From: Guyanagaster necrorhizus
Lineage: Eukaryota > Basidiomycota > Agaricomycetes > Agaricales > Physalacriaceae
Assembly (NCBI RefSeq): GCF_019112545.1
Contig: NW_025064889.1
Coordinates: 226,217 to 290,216 of the forward strand
DNA: 64,000 nucleotides
Direction: 5' to 3'
Shown here: piece after piece, positions 11,895 to 24,003 of the stretch
Numbering within the stretch: position 1 is the first letter of the stretch
How the letters are laid out: each line of letters starts with the position of its first letter
Notes under the pieces: generated by a model
The model's database searches: none
Told to the model about the DNA's origin: nothing
What the model saw: only the letters and a program-made list of their open reading frames with translations
Position numbers and translations under genes: made by a program

Positions 11895-12780
11895 TCATAA
11901 GCTCCACCTTCCTGAACGCCTCGTAGCGCTTCTTCCCCCAGCCAGATTAGCCATCCACAACTGCTCCCCATACATCAATGCCTTCCTCTCATCGTTCTGG
12001 TGCATATGCGTGTTGTACAACTGATGAAACGTCTTATAGTACTCTTGCGATCCTTGTGACCCTTCCTCTTCGATCCTCGCAACAGTCTGCACCGCAGGAT
12101 CGATTCAGGCGTCCGGACGCGCTCCCGGCTCTCGTATTATCGGAGTTCTGCATCGGAGCGGTCACGCAAGGACAGTTGAAGACAGCAGCGTGGATAGGAT
12201 CGCTTTTGGTAGGGTTGAGGCAGGCGCGGCAGGTGCACTTGATGCCGTAGGGTAAAAGGTTTTCCGCGGTTGGCAGCAGAATTCTGGTGTAACTAGAAAA
12301 TCTCTTCGCCTTCTTTGATGCCTCGAGCGGCGCGAAGCTGCATAGAAAAGGAAGATATCTAAAATTTCTGGTGGCTGTTCGGTAAACAGCTAGATTGTCA
12401 TGACGGTGTTAGTGCCAGGGCAGTCAAACGAAGAAAGAGCCTCTAACCTGTGGTCTACCCTGGAAAGATTTTTGGAGATGCTAATATACCTGCAAATTTT
12501 GCCCTTCGCTGCTCGTCACGGTTAGCCAGGCACAAAAAGATCGCAGACAATGTACCGTCGGCCGGGCATGATTTTAATGACATTCTGTCTGTTCTATCGT
12601 TGAATAGGACACGTCAGGAATGATCATCAACAGAGTTCACAAGCCTACTAGTCTCATCCTTCAGGTCATATTCGAGGTGAGCGAACCACGAACACTGGCA
12701 CTTGGCCTTTGCAGTAGTAAGAAACCGCGCTTCAATCGAAGGGAAAACTCCATCGATGACTTGTTCTTTTATCCTGCCTG
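11895..12780 (-). pseudogene. SET-domain (SMYD-like) relic B
   Basis: A decayed copy of the neighbouring intact SET gene, same strand, about 0.5 kb downstream of it. Matching blocks are FSMQLRAARGIKEGEEIF (12350-12290), the Cys-rich CTCRACL equivalent near 12230, and an ARIEEEGSQGSQEYYKTFHQ tail (12090-11900). Two in-frame stops flank the first block (a TAG just before ISSFSMQL and another right after EEIF). The start codon region, recognisable from the shared GAAGCGCGGTTTC sequence near 12725, has ATTGAAG in place of ATGAAG. Most of the central SET region is missing. Clearly non-functional. Confidence 0.8.
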
Positions 12781-13271
12781 TCCAAAGAGACCTGCGCTCG
12801 GCAACGATTATAAAATGTCAGCCTTCGTTCACAGATTGCATAATGAAAAAAACTCTGCGATTATAATCTGAAAAAGAATAAATGTGAAAGAAAGACCTTA
12901 AAGAGGCAAACCAACCATTAATAATTTACCAGTTCGGATGGATTATATTCAAAATGGCATCTCACTCAAGCCAGAATGATTTCCATCGGTTCCGGGAATG
13001 AATAGGACATCATAGACACGGCACTACGAATAAACAAATCAGGATTAGTGGAGGAACGCAGCCGTAAGTGAAGCTCGAAACTCTGATGGACGTTGAAAGG
13101 TAACGTCGGCTCGTCCGGGCCGTTGCTAGACGATACTTCTTGTGTTCAAGTGCAATCCACGAAAGAACCAGAACTGAGCCCAGCCTGGCCCACTTACTCG
13201 CAACCGACGGATCAAAATACATTAAATTTATACACTTTTAGCAGCGCAGGGTAATTTCGCTCCAGAGGTCT

Positions 13272-15056
13272 TCAGAAAAAGGACTGCAACAAAGGTATCC
13301 CTCTTGTCATCTTTGCCATCATCCACTGCGGCGACTTCTTCATGAGCTCTGGATTCCTAAACGTTTCGTACTGCTTTTCCCCAGCCGCCAAAGTAGCAAC
13401 CCACAACTTCTCGCCGTACACCAGCGCCTTCTTCTCATCATTCTGGTACACATACGCGTTGTACAGCTGATGTAGCGTCTTGTGGTATTCTGGCGACCCT
13501 TGGAGCTCCTCTTCCTCTATCCTCGCCAGAGTCTCAAGCGCAGGATCGATCCAAGCATCGGACCGCACCCCTGGCTCTCGCATCATCGGGACGAACACAC
13601 CTGAGCGGTTGAACACAGCGGCACGTATGGGGTCGCTTTTAGTGCAGTCAAGGCAGGCGCGACAGGTGCATTGGATACCATATGGTGCGAGGTCCTTTGC
13701 ACGGTCGGCAGCTGGCTGAAGAATGTTAGTGTAAGAGGTGAGAATCTCTTCTCCCTCTTCGATGTCCCGAGCTGCGCGAAGCTGCATAGAGAATGTGGAC
13801 ATGTGGAACTTGCGATTGGTGTTCGGGGAACAACTACATGAGAATGATCGTTAGTGCCGAAACTGCGTAAGGATTTCGAATTGTCTGACCTGTGATTTAC
13901 CCTGGAGAGTATGTTGTGGACGCTAGAATACTTTCCAATCAAACTCTTCAATTCTTTATAATCTCAATGTTAGCCACATAGGTAGAAGAATCATGGACAA
14001 CCTACTTTCATCGGGGTTCGACTTGGATAGCAACTCCACAGTTTCTATCATTGATAAAATGTATTAGAATCAATCATCAACACTGGTAGGTTTGGCGACT
14101 TACTAGTGTCGTCTTTCAATTGATCCCCAAGACCATAGCCGTTGGTCCGAATCACGCCCAACACTGGACCGCTTCCGTCGTGCAGGTGGCTATTATGGAG
14201 CTTCATAAATTCCTTCTGACTCCCGTCATGCAGACGCTCAAAGATGGGACGCATAATCCCCTCGGAGTAGTCCAGAATGGCTTGGTTAACCTCCTCCTTC
14301 GTCATACCTTGTCGTATAGGAGTGACAGCTATACCCACAGGAGCAAGAGGCACAACCATCAAAGGCCTCTCGTCGGCAATGAGATCACCCATCTTGATTT
14401 TGCGCGCAGCGAACATTCCTAGCCCTTTACCTGGGGCAGAAGAGATGAGATAGGCTTTATCCTCCGTCTCTTTGAGAGGTCGCGGAAACCTGGAGATGTG
14501 CTCAAGTCGTCGCTTGAGATAGCCGGATAGCAAGCACTGGGACCACCCGCCAGGGAAGGGGACCTGTAAATCATGCCAGGTTTCATCATCCGCATGAGGG
14601 GTTTCGTTCTCGACTGGACCAGGATCATTCTCATCGGGTACCGGAGCGAAGCCTAGGTAAGGTGCGTAAGGTTGGCATATTGCACAACGTACCCGCACAC
14701 ATACCTTTGAGATCGTCGTCAGTCAATCCCCACGCCTTCATCATCTCATCAGTTCCCTTACTGAGATCATCTGTCAAGAGTTTATTAGTTTCTTCGATAT
14801 CAACAGACGGGCGCAAAGAAAGAGTACCACCTTTCGACATGCCGATGCTTGCGGACATCTGGTGTAGCATCTCATCTGCAGAAACTGTATGACAGTCACT
14901 TCATGAAATACGAGCCAACGCAGGTAAAGGCATACCATGGACAACTTTGGGTGTAAGATTGGGACGTGTTGGGTGTTTTGTCACTGATTTCGAGGCATTG
15001 GACGGGCTCGCTGGCTCGCGCTTCGCCTTTTCAGTAAGCAAAAAACCGCGCTTCAT
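13272..15056 (-). CDS. SET-domain protein, SMYD-like lysine methyltransferase candidate (intact)
   Basis: Six exons (15056-14936, 14875-14705, 14652-14104, about 39 nt near 14050, 64 nt near 13950-13890, and 13833-13272) join in frame to 501 residues. The ATG at 15056 follows a CCACC context. SET landmarks are all present: PGKGLGMFA (N-terminal SET strand), NHSCSPNT (built across an intron, AG|T), GEEILTSYTNIL with the conserved tyrosine, then CTCRACL as post-SET cysteines. A helical C-terminal repeat-like region follows (LETLARIEEEE... LHQLYNAYVYQND). No MYND finger is seen. SET proteins transfer methyl groups from S-adenosylmethionine to lysine; the substrate here is unknown. Four relics of the same gene occur in the window. 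Confidence 0.88.
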
Positions 15057-15789
15057 GGTGGTTGGGATCGATGGGAAAACTCTATCGACGATGCCTCGTC
15101 CTTATATAGTCTAAAAGGAGCTGTTAGAAGGCGATCTGCGCTCTGCAACCGTTACCAGCGGTGTCTGTTCATGGCAAGCCTTTGTACCAGTACAAAAAGA
15201 AATTATTGAAATCATGATCATCGCAAGGGCACCTGTGACGAAGAAGCCTTTTGTCCAACGAAAAAGGAAACGTTAGCTGGGCAAACTGGCGACCTTCTGT
15301 ATTACAGGATCAGGTGCCTCTACCAAGCTGGTTCGTTAGATAATAGAACACATTTATACAAACTCAGTGCTCACGGATTCGAATTCCTAGTCAGTACATT
15401 TTCATATCCCTCAATCCCAAAAATAGGTCATTGATAGGATGTATGGGAAAGTACAAGCCTTGGAAACATCGTGTTAAGAGATTCGCGGCTTGTGGATCCT
15501 AGAAAACGAATTTCCATAAGATTGGACTCGGTCAATGAAGCCGGCGACTGAGACTACGAAATAAAGAGCAGGCGCCGAATAGTGCCGCGTGAGCGGAGCT
15601 CAAATGCACATCGGCTGAAGCTGCCATATCGAAGAGGATGTACATGGAAATATCAACACATATATAGCACATCGTATGAATACACACATACACTTTTCTA
15701 ACCATAATTAAATAAAGTCAAGTCCTTGCCCATGTCCAAAATAAAAAGGGCTATACTGCCCGAAAACTCATAATTATAAACATCGGGGA
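15057..15789. other. Intergenic stretch between SET gene and P450-1
   Basis: The part next to 15056 holds the SET promoter (GGTTGGGATCGATGGGAAAA and CTTATATAG on the plus strand), a block recognisable in the relics too. The rest, to 15789, is AT-rich and holds the 3' end of the P450 transcript. No gene seen. Confidence 0.5.
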
Positions 15790-17933
15790 TCATGCAGTCC
15801 TCGGAGCGATGGAGCACTTGAACGCCTTTGGATGCCTACATAGCAATAGAGTCAAATTGCCAAGTGGAGAGATGCCTTCACATACCTCACGAAAGAATAT
15901 TCGAATTCCGGGACCACCGTTATGGTATTCCCATCCGAGTCTTTGGCTTTCGTTATATCGAATGACGCGACAATCATCGAAACCGCTATCCAAATGCCCG
16001 CGTCGGCATAATGCCTCCCAGGACATTTCCTGGGGGAAAAAAAGATTCAGTGTCAAGGTTACGAATACCAATTTGTCTTGAACCTTACCGTCTACCAAAA
16101 CCAAACGCCACATCGCGAGGGTCGAAATCTTCTAGTTCTTCTGCGTATCGTTCAGGACGGAACACATCAGGGCTAGCACAGTTTCTCATCATTGCGCTAG
16201 AATCGTGTTATTATTGAACAGATACCGTAACGAAAAAAAAGAACGTACTAGATATTCGCAAAAATAGTACTACCTTTCGGGATAAAACGATCTCTGAAGA
16301 TATCGTCCTCCATCACTCGATGGGGCAAGCCTAAGGGTACAGGAGGGTTCCATCTTTATCGATAAAGCGGTTAGAACTGTTGGCCCGAGTCATTGGTATG
16401 AATTAACCGACCTATAAACCTCCTTGATGACGGAGTCAAGATATGGCAAGGACTCCCTATCGGAAATGTCCGGCAGGCGCCCACGCCCCACGATGACATC
16501 CATTTCTTCCTGTGCTTTAGCGAATACGCTCGGATAGAGAACCATCGCCAAGATGAAAGACGTGAGCACACAAACAGTCTATTCGTAACAGAAAATTTAG
16601 CGCCCTCGTTATATTTAACGAACCTGAGAGAAGCTTACGGTATCTTCGGCGGCAGAATATAACGTCCCAGCCACACCTTTGATATCCTCGACATCTTCGT
16701 CTGAAATGGTACCCATGACGAGACGGTCTTTGATGAGCCTCGAGGTAAGAGAGGGCGGCGCGGTTCCCATATTCTTTAACAAATAGTCAGTGATGAAATG
16801 AAAGATGGGGGTAGTAAATGAATTCATTACTATTTCTTCTTTGACCTGTTCGTATGGAATGGTCATCATCTGTTCTACTGCGGCTTTGACCTCCAATGCA
16901 TCACGTTTGAATGCCGAGAATGGGGCCCATGTGGGTATATACCTAAATAGTGTATTAGCGCTATATATTTGATTCGCAAGACGCGCCACCAACCTCATCA
17001 ACGGGAAGTAATCCACTAACGTAGCAGCCGGCGAACCGGATTGTATCGTCATCTTCAAGGCCTTCTCAGCTAGAAAACATCAACTTCAGGCGACAAAGAA
17101 AGAGGCCATAACTGACCCAGCTTGAGGGTAAGATCATCATTTGATTTCACCTCGGCACCATATGCAATTTTAAGAATGCTAGCCGCGGCATAGCTGTTGA
17201 TGATGTTCATTCAGGCGAGATCATCAACTGAGATAAGAAGTACTGACCTTCTGATATGTTCCAAAAATACTTCAGGACTGTCGGCTAGCCCTTTCAACAA
17301 CGCTTTTGCTGACTGATTGTGTATGGGTTCAAGATTCTTAACGGCACGATGATTGAACGTTTGGTGAATGAAACGTCTGTGTTTGCGGAAACGCGGTCCA
17401 CTGGTAATAGTCAGTTCACTAGACACCACTAAGAGAACAGGAAGAAACTTACTATCTGATATGTGTAGTTGAGTTCCGCCATCCCATCCTATATGGGGTG
17501 GGGGAAATGTTAGACACGGTCAAAGGAGCGAAGCGTAACGTACATCTCTGCTAGTAACACGAATCGTGGACGATCAGAGTATATAGCACTCCTGCGCTCA
17601 AGTAATTCTTGAGCAGCCTGAATGCTGCTGAGGACGATCGTGGATTGGCTGAACACCTTGAGATGTATGACATCGCCTACAGACGAGGTTCGTCATGACA
17701 TTCCCAAACGATGTGAGAGCCATTATCTAACCGTAGATGGTCCCCCACTCTGTGAACGTCTCTTCGGGATGACTGGATTGGATTTGCAGTATGTTACCAA
17801 TAAACCAAGTCGGTTTCGGCCCGTCTGGTACAGATAGTTTATGTTTATTCGGGAACGAATACCTCGCGTAGAGCACGACGGCGAGAACGACGAGAAGAGG
17901 TATGAGCAACAACGAGACTTGTGAGGAAAACAT
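15790..17933 (-). CDS. Cytochrome P450 monooxygenase 1
   Basis: Multi-exon P450 starting at ATG 17933. An N-terminal membrane anchor ([20 protein letters not shown]) is followed by the [12 protein letters not shown] proline hinge. Later exons give a C-helix region ([20 protein letters not shown]), the PERY motif ([10 protein letters not shown]) and the haem loop FGFGRR|KCPGR, split by a 59-nt intron. The last exon encodes [14 protein letters not shown] and stops at 15790. Exons examined keep phase across short introns, so the gene looks intact. P450s of this type sit in the ER and oxidise small hydrophobic molecules with electrons from P450 reductase. Sequence style resembles the CYP64/CYP5144-like group often auto-named O-methylsterigmatocystin oxidoreductase; that name does not establish a substrate. 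Tandem with P450-2, same strand. Confidence 0.9.
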
Positions 17934-18264
17934 AGCTGTTGGGAATGGAGGATACATCGCATATGCTCGGCCTCGCTTTTAAACAAGGCTGAATGCGGAT
18001 CACCATTGCGGATGTATTGCAATATGTATGAGAATTCCGGGAACAGAGTAGAAAATAGAAAACAAGAGGCATCCACATGAAATATGCGATCGAGGGAAGC
18101 CAAGCAGGTTCGAAGAGGCCGAACGGAACATACAGCCAGGCGACATAACGCGCAAGCTCTATCGAAAGGCGGTACAACAGTACTTGACAGGAAGCATTTC
18201 GATCGGATAGTCTTCTCGACTTTCTGATGGAAGAGACATCAGCTGGAAGCGCAGAATAATTCAA

Positions 18265-18663
18265 TTATTGACTTTCGTGGACGTCGCAAAGCAGATAATG
18301 GTCATCCGGGCCTTCCAATCCACGGACCTGTGGCCAACCACTCCAGGGTACGAAGTCGTCAATGATAGAAGGACTGATCATGAGACGGACCAGCTGGTAC
18401 TTTTCATGGAGTGATATTATGGACCTTATGGTGTCGGGCGGGAGTAAATAATCACGTTCAGCCATGCCTGGGCCGAGTTTGTAACCAAGAGCCTCCGGGC
18501 GCACATATACGTTAACCGGAGGCACGTAGAGGATACCTATCCGTAACTGAGAGCGCGACCCGGGTGCGTTCGACGGTAGCTCCAATTGGGTTCCTCTGTC
18601 AGGGCCCGAGATGGAAGACGACCATGTTCTGAATGATTGTTTGGTTTCTTGAAGATGAAATGC
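18265..18663 (-). CDS. Hypothetical protein, C-terminal exon(s)
   Basis: A frame with good coding character (from TKQSFRTWSSSISGPD through MAERDYLLPPDTIRSI to GPDDHYLLCDVHESQ) ends at 18265. It continues upstream of the ATG at 18585 to about 18663, where a TGA lies in the same frame. Either an intron I cannot place removes it, or the gene is broken. Further coding-like stretches on the same strand (18890-18730) suggest more exons. Family not recognised. It sits between the two P450 genes on the same strand, but that is not enough to assign a shared pathway. Confidence 0.4.
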   Translation of the reverse strand, partial: AFHLQETKQSFRTWSSSISGPDRGTQLELPSNAPGSRSQLRIGILYVPPVNVYVRPEALGYKLGPGMAERDYLLPPDTIRSIISLHEKYQLVRLMISPSIIDDFVPWSGWPQVRGLEGPDDHYLLCDVHESQ

Positions 18664-19179
18664 TGGTCAGTAGGGATGGACAAATGCTCCAGAAACCCTA
18701 TCGTAGTCCATCATCGCGAGTATACTGATCACGCTCCACGAAGAGGCCCCCCCACGAAGTCAAGGCTGAAACCGCGACGAAGAGCGCATCAATATGAGTT
18801 CTGTAAAGTTACCTCAGGAGTACATTTGATGTCATAGCCAGGGGGATGCCAAGGTCAGCATGGCTGTGGTCCATAGGGAACGTAGAAAGAGCAGCAACCT
18901 GCCGTCCCTCGGTGCTAGGTCGCCGACATTACGGAGTTTGAAAGTCCAACTGTGGCGCTTTCAGCTTGTATCAGGTAAATGACGACACCAGAAAAGTACA
19001 TAAAGACGTCCGGCTATTGAACACCGCATGGATTGTCATTCTCAACTTATCCGAGCACTTTCCACTGAGCGGCAAGTAGGTTGCATTTACCTAATTATTC
19101 ATAACACGAGTACAATATAGAACATTAATATCGACGATTTTGAGTAACAAAGCAGCCCTCTCGTCGGGACCGAAGCCAT

Positions 19180-21285
19180 TTATTTTCGGGGTCGGATACA
19201 ACACTCGAATTTCTTTGGATGTCTGGAAAAGAGATATGATATAACCATAGACAGACCGAATGAGCGACGACAACGCACCGGACAAAAGCCGACTCGAATT
19301 CGGCAACGGGTGTAATCACATTCCCTTCAGAATCCTTGGCCTTTGATATATCAAACCTTGAGATAATCATGGAAAGCGCCAACCATACTCCTGCATCAGC
19401 AAAATATCTTCCAGGGCACTTCCTGAAACCAGCGCTCAGCCTCAAGAACAGAGGCATCTGAAATACCACCGCTGACCTTCTCCCAAATCCAAATATTACG
19501 TCTCGGGGGTTCAGGACCTCTCGATCCTCAAACCGCTCAGGAAGGAAGACATCCGGATCAGGGCAATTCTTCAGGATCGCACTGGGCATGGGGTAAGTAT
19601 TGCTGATGATAGCGACGCAGACCAAATGACATACTAGATATTTGCCAGGACGGTGCTACCCTTGGGAATGAACCGGTCCTTGTAAATATCATCGACCATG
19701 ACTCGATGGGGTAGCCCCAAAGGCACCGGAGGGTTCCATCTGCAGTAATCTATGAGCCCCATTTAATGTTCACCGCTTTTGATGACGCACGAACCTGTAC
19801 ACCTCTTTGATGACAGCATCGAGATACGGCAACGCTTCTCTGTCATTCAGACCCGGCAATCGTACTCTGCCTACCACATCATCCATTTCACTCTGTGCCT
19901 TGGCAAATACGTCCGGATGCAGGGCCATGGCTAGAATAAATGAGGTGATCACACAAACAGACTAGACATAATGATCAGTAATGAGCTATTTAGCGTTTTC
20001 AACGGAGACCTTACGGTATCTTCCGCAGCAGCGTACAATGTCCCTGCTACACCTTTGATGTCTTCCTCGTCCTCATGGGAGAAACTTCCTGCCGTGAGAT
20101 GAGTCTCTATCAGTCGAGAGGTTAACGACGATACTGCTGTTCCCAGGCTCTGCCAAAGCCCGTCAAAGAAGAATTAGAAACATCGATTGCAAACCAATAT
20201 TACCATCTCTTCCTTTACCCGTTCATAGGGAATTGACATCATTTGGTCAACGGCAGCTTTCACCTGCAGCGCATCACGTTTGAAACGGGAAAACGGCACC
20301 CATGTGGGAATGTGTCTGGAAAGTGAGGTCATACGATGTCCACCGGCAAGTCAAAGAAGCGATACGAACCTCATTATCGGGAAGTAATCGACGAGCGCAG
20401 CCGCCGGAGTACCAGATTGTACAGTCATTCTGGTAGCCTTTTCAGCTACAAATGCATCATTTACAACGCCCGTCGCCAAAGCAAAACAGGAATGAACTAC
20501 TAACCTAGTTTGATATACAGGTCATCGCTTGACTTAACATCCGCTCCGTAAGCCACTTTGAGGATCGTAGCTCCGGCATATCTATAGTAAACGATGCGCA
20601 CGACGTTATGCTCTGCAGCAATAGGACTTACTGTCTAATATGGCCAAAAAATAACTCAGGAGTTGCAGTCAGCCCTTCCATCAAGGTTAGTGTCTCCTTG
20701 GCCTGTATAGGATAAAGGTGCGCAACGGCCTGTTGGTTGAACGTTTGATGCATGAAACGCTTATGTTTTCGGAATCGGGCTCCACTAGTGACGTTAGCTT
20801 GGAGAGTCCAGCAAAGAAACCCAGCGACATACTATCTAAGATGTGTCGACGCGTTTTTCCATCCCATCCTGGCACAAAAGATGAGCAACCGGGATAAGAG
20901 GTAAATTGTAATCATACATTTCTGAGAATAGTACAAAACGCGGGCGATCGGAATATATAGCGCCGCGTTTCTCTAATAATTCTCCAGCAGCTTCGTAGCT
21001 GCTTAGGATGATCATAGACTGGCCGAAAAGTGTAAGGTGGATGACATCGCCTGTCGACGCCATCAGTAGGTCGGAAAACTCTCAGTAACAATTCCTACCG
21101 TAGGTATGGGCCCATTCTGAAAATTTGTGTTCAGGATTTTTAGAAGGGAACTGCAAAACGTTCCCAATAAACCAAGCTGGCGTTGGTCCATCTGGACGTC
21201 GTAGTCTGCGTGCAGGAGCATACCGGTACACGATGAAGATGTAGAATACGAGCACTAGACAGTACGCAGGCAGGAGAAATGACAT
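19180..21285 (-). CDS. Cytochrome P450 monooxygenase 2
   Basis: A paralogue of P450-1 with the same exon plan. ATG 21285 starts a membrane anchor ([19 protein letters not shown]) and the [13 protein letters not shown] hinge. An exon near 19800-19950 carries the K-helix ExxR (AVIKEVYR) after [14 protein letters not shown]. Then come [10 protein letters not shown], the PERF motif ([11 protein letters not shown]) and the haem loop [17 protein letters not shown], with the cysteine ligand present. The last exon gives [13 protein letters not shown] and a stop at 19180. The intron inside the haem loop is 54 nt, a multiple of three and stop-free, so retention would insert 18 residues next to the cysteine ligand. 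Likely an ER-bound monooxygenase; substrate unknown. Confidence 0.9.
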
Positions 21286-22546
21286 ATCAGCCGAAAGTAA
21301 AGTGAAGGATATCGATAACTGACTAACACTGTGGGCCCCTTAACGGTTGCACACGACTGTCCACGGATCAACGTAACGCTCCACGCAATGTACAAATCCC
21401 AACTTACAACGTCCACAACGAAAAGAAAATTTCCGAAGAAGGCGAAGTTTCATTGCGACCGACGATCATGACACCAATCGCTCAACTGCAGCTCTGGCCC
21501 TACCGCCTCTATCGAAACAACGTACCCGTTTGTGTTGCACGACAGGAGGAATTCGAACCAGCCTTTTTGGTACGAGGTCTGAAAATCTGGTGGGGACATG
21601 CGGTCGTGAAGAAAAAAAATCTCCTTTGCGGGCTATGTGGAGTAACCGAGTTGACGAATCGGGTTGGTGGGTCTATTCACGCTGGACGACGGGTCGATGA
21701 CGCTGATAGAAGCCTGATTACGGCGGAGTAAAAACTTGAGCTGGCGTTAGAATTTTAGAGCGAAGAACAGTTGTGTCGTCCCTCTATGACCGGCGCGTAG
21801 TCAGTTTTGACGACGCACCAACGTGAATGTCGTGCGACTATTAGTCATATTGGGTGTTCTTGACTGTAAAGACCATGAATATTGATGCAAAGTTGGTGAA
21901 AGAAGCGCCAGACGATCACCTATGATCAGCCAACACTTGTTATCGTTAATTTATCTGAGTAACTGTAGGCGACCGTCCAAACAGATAGGGATTAACGGTG
22001 CACGTGAGCCTTCTCGCGACCTTTCTTGACAAGTAAAGTCAAAGGAGGGAGTCAACTGTGATAATGTTAGTATACCAAATTTCGAATAGGTTGGCATATT
22101 GAGCGTTGGACGTGGGAGACCGCGCTTGACCTTTTTTACACGTGTTCTTAGAATCGACCAAAGTTTTCCGCATACTGGCAAAAAATCAGCATGCAGGATG
22201 CCAAAGGCATCGGAATGTATGAAAAAGTGAGTGCCGCATTTAATGCCCGCATTGACATTTCAATGCTGAATGACGCATGATATGTGAGGTAATCGGGCGT
22301 CTCAACTCCAGTATTCAGCCTCCGAGGATGTATACAAAGTCGGAGCACATTCTCCATTTCACGGGACCAGATGAGATCAATGCATCATTGCAACGCTGAT
22401 GACTTTGAATACAAATTTCTTGAACCTGGATGCGGTATAGCTTCTTCGCCCGAGATGGCCGTCCCTATATGTCGATCGCGAAGGCTAGCACTGGAATCAC
22501 TCATTCTAAATATATGAAGCTTAAAGTGGAGACCACACGCTTATGC
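21286..22546. other. Intergenic stretch, no supported gene
   Basis: Upstream region of P450-2 and sequence with only short unlinked frames. The frame at 21453-21731 (+) has no recognisable domain. Confidence 0.4.
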
Positions 22547-23104
22547 TTACGGCTTTTCCCTTTTTATCGGCGCTTGCTTTAGTTGGCCCTGCCATCGCGA
22601 GGAAATCGCAATCGGTAAACGCGGAACGCGGAAAATTCTCAGTACTTCCGCGCTCTCTTGATTCGTCTGGGTCTGCTCGATGTCCTCTGAAATTGCGGTG
22701 AACTGCGGTGCATCACTAAACCAGAAGACATGAGAACCTTTATTTCTCTGGAGAGGGTCCCCTTCACGAATAGTGTCCACTGAAGACGTGGTAAAAATTA
22801 ATCGGATAGCGGCCGAGAAGACATACGAACCTTCATACTTTTAGAGGGAATTCATGCGAACTTTCCGCTGCGTTCCTAGGCGTGCAGCAACTAGAGCTAT
22901 CTCCGCCTTCAAGTTATCGCATTGGAACAAAAACCTTCTATTTTGGTCCAGGTAACGGTTCGGCTTGTGCAGCAGGCCCGGAGCCTTGTTGATAATGTCG
23001 GATGCGAGTGGTGAGATGTCTGGCATGGTTGGAAAAGGGCAAGATGGTGCTGGTTCAAGTTTTACCGCCGGAAATCGATCGCATCAAGTCCAACCACCCT
23101 CTGT

Positions 23105-24003
23105 TTCCAACCAAAATCGTTCTACTGGCAGTACAATCCTTTCAACATCTCTAGCACCTGTACCGCCATTACCGTCGCCGTCGAGTTCGACGTTCTCGAG
23201 ACGGCCCGTATGCTGGAGACACAGCTACGCGAAATCGAGAGTCTCTGCCAAGAAGCCAAGTCTGCTTGTGACAAGAACAAGGCGAGAAAGAAGGCTCCCG
23301 AGAAACACTTGTCGTCCCTCAATGCCCAGCTTCAGCTGGAGACTGCGGAAACGGAAAGGTTTTGTGGCAGGCTCGCGTCGAAGTCGCCGCCAATCTTTCC
23401 CGACCTCAGTCCACGCTCACTCGACTCTCACTTTCACGTCTTTACTGACAAACCTGACCATAACAACGACACTTACACGTTCACTGGCAACGCATGGACG
23501 AGCCACGCAGTATCTGAGCCCACCGCCCTCGCAGCGTCCGCGTTCATCTCTCATCCCGAGTCGTTTAGCGACACATACGTCTCTGCTGATGGCGCTAGGC
23601 GACAGACTACGCTGCTGGCCTCCGACAGCCAAACGAACTTCCAGCACATTCCTTTACCACCTGTTCAACACCTCGCGTATCAGTCAATTGGACTAGATGC
23701 GCCATACAACAGCCTGGTGTCCCTGAAAAGCCAGTGCCCTAGCACAGATGCCGCGCTTTCTCCATCTGCCTAGCTAAGCGAGCAGACAACTGAGACTCCG
23801 TTCTCGTTCGAATCCGTCTATCGCCCCTACTACGACGCGAATGAGGCCTCGGCAGTCTCGATTGAAGGTCTGGCTGCTGGGAGAATTGCACATTGTCACT
23901 GCTGATGATGATGGAACGAACCGGAACTGTGTACGATGGAATACCGAGGTCACTGAGTACACCATCGAGCTGCGCAAGAAGGTGAAGACGAAGGTGAGTA
24001 GCT
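23105..24003 (+). pseudogene. Possible coiled-coil protein gene, probably broken
   Basis: One frame runs from about 23105 (KSFYWQYNPFNISS) through EFDVLETARMLETQ and a charged coiled-coil stretch (REIESLCQEAKSACDKNKAR, LNAQLQLETAETERF). A Ser/Thr/Pro-rich segment follows, up to a TAG at 23771-23773. Beyond that TAG the same frame goes on coding-like for about 38 codons (ETPFSFESVYRPYYD...). It then appears to shift by one frame into HIVTADDDGTNRNCVRW and YTIELRKKVKTK, where a GTGAGT donor follows. An in-frame stop plus a frame change suggests a decayed or wrongly split gene. Family not recognised. No clear ATG was found upstream in this frame. Confidence 0.4.

Noticed and set aside
15790..21285. 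Secondary-metabolite biosynthetic cluster
   Set aside because: Two P450s alone, with no terpene cyclase, polyketide or peptide synthase, or other tailoring enzymes nearby.
22547..23026. Two minus-strand frames that might form a two-exon gene
   Set aside because: A CTTCAG acceptor exists before the second frame, but no donor before the first frame's stop joins them convincingly, and there is no family match.
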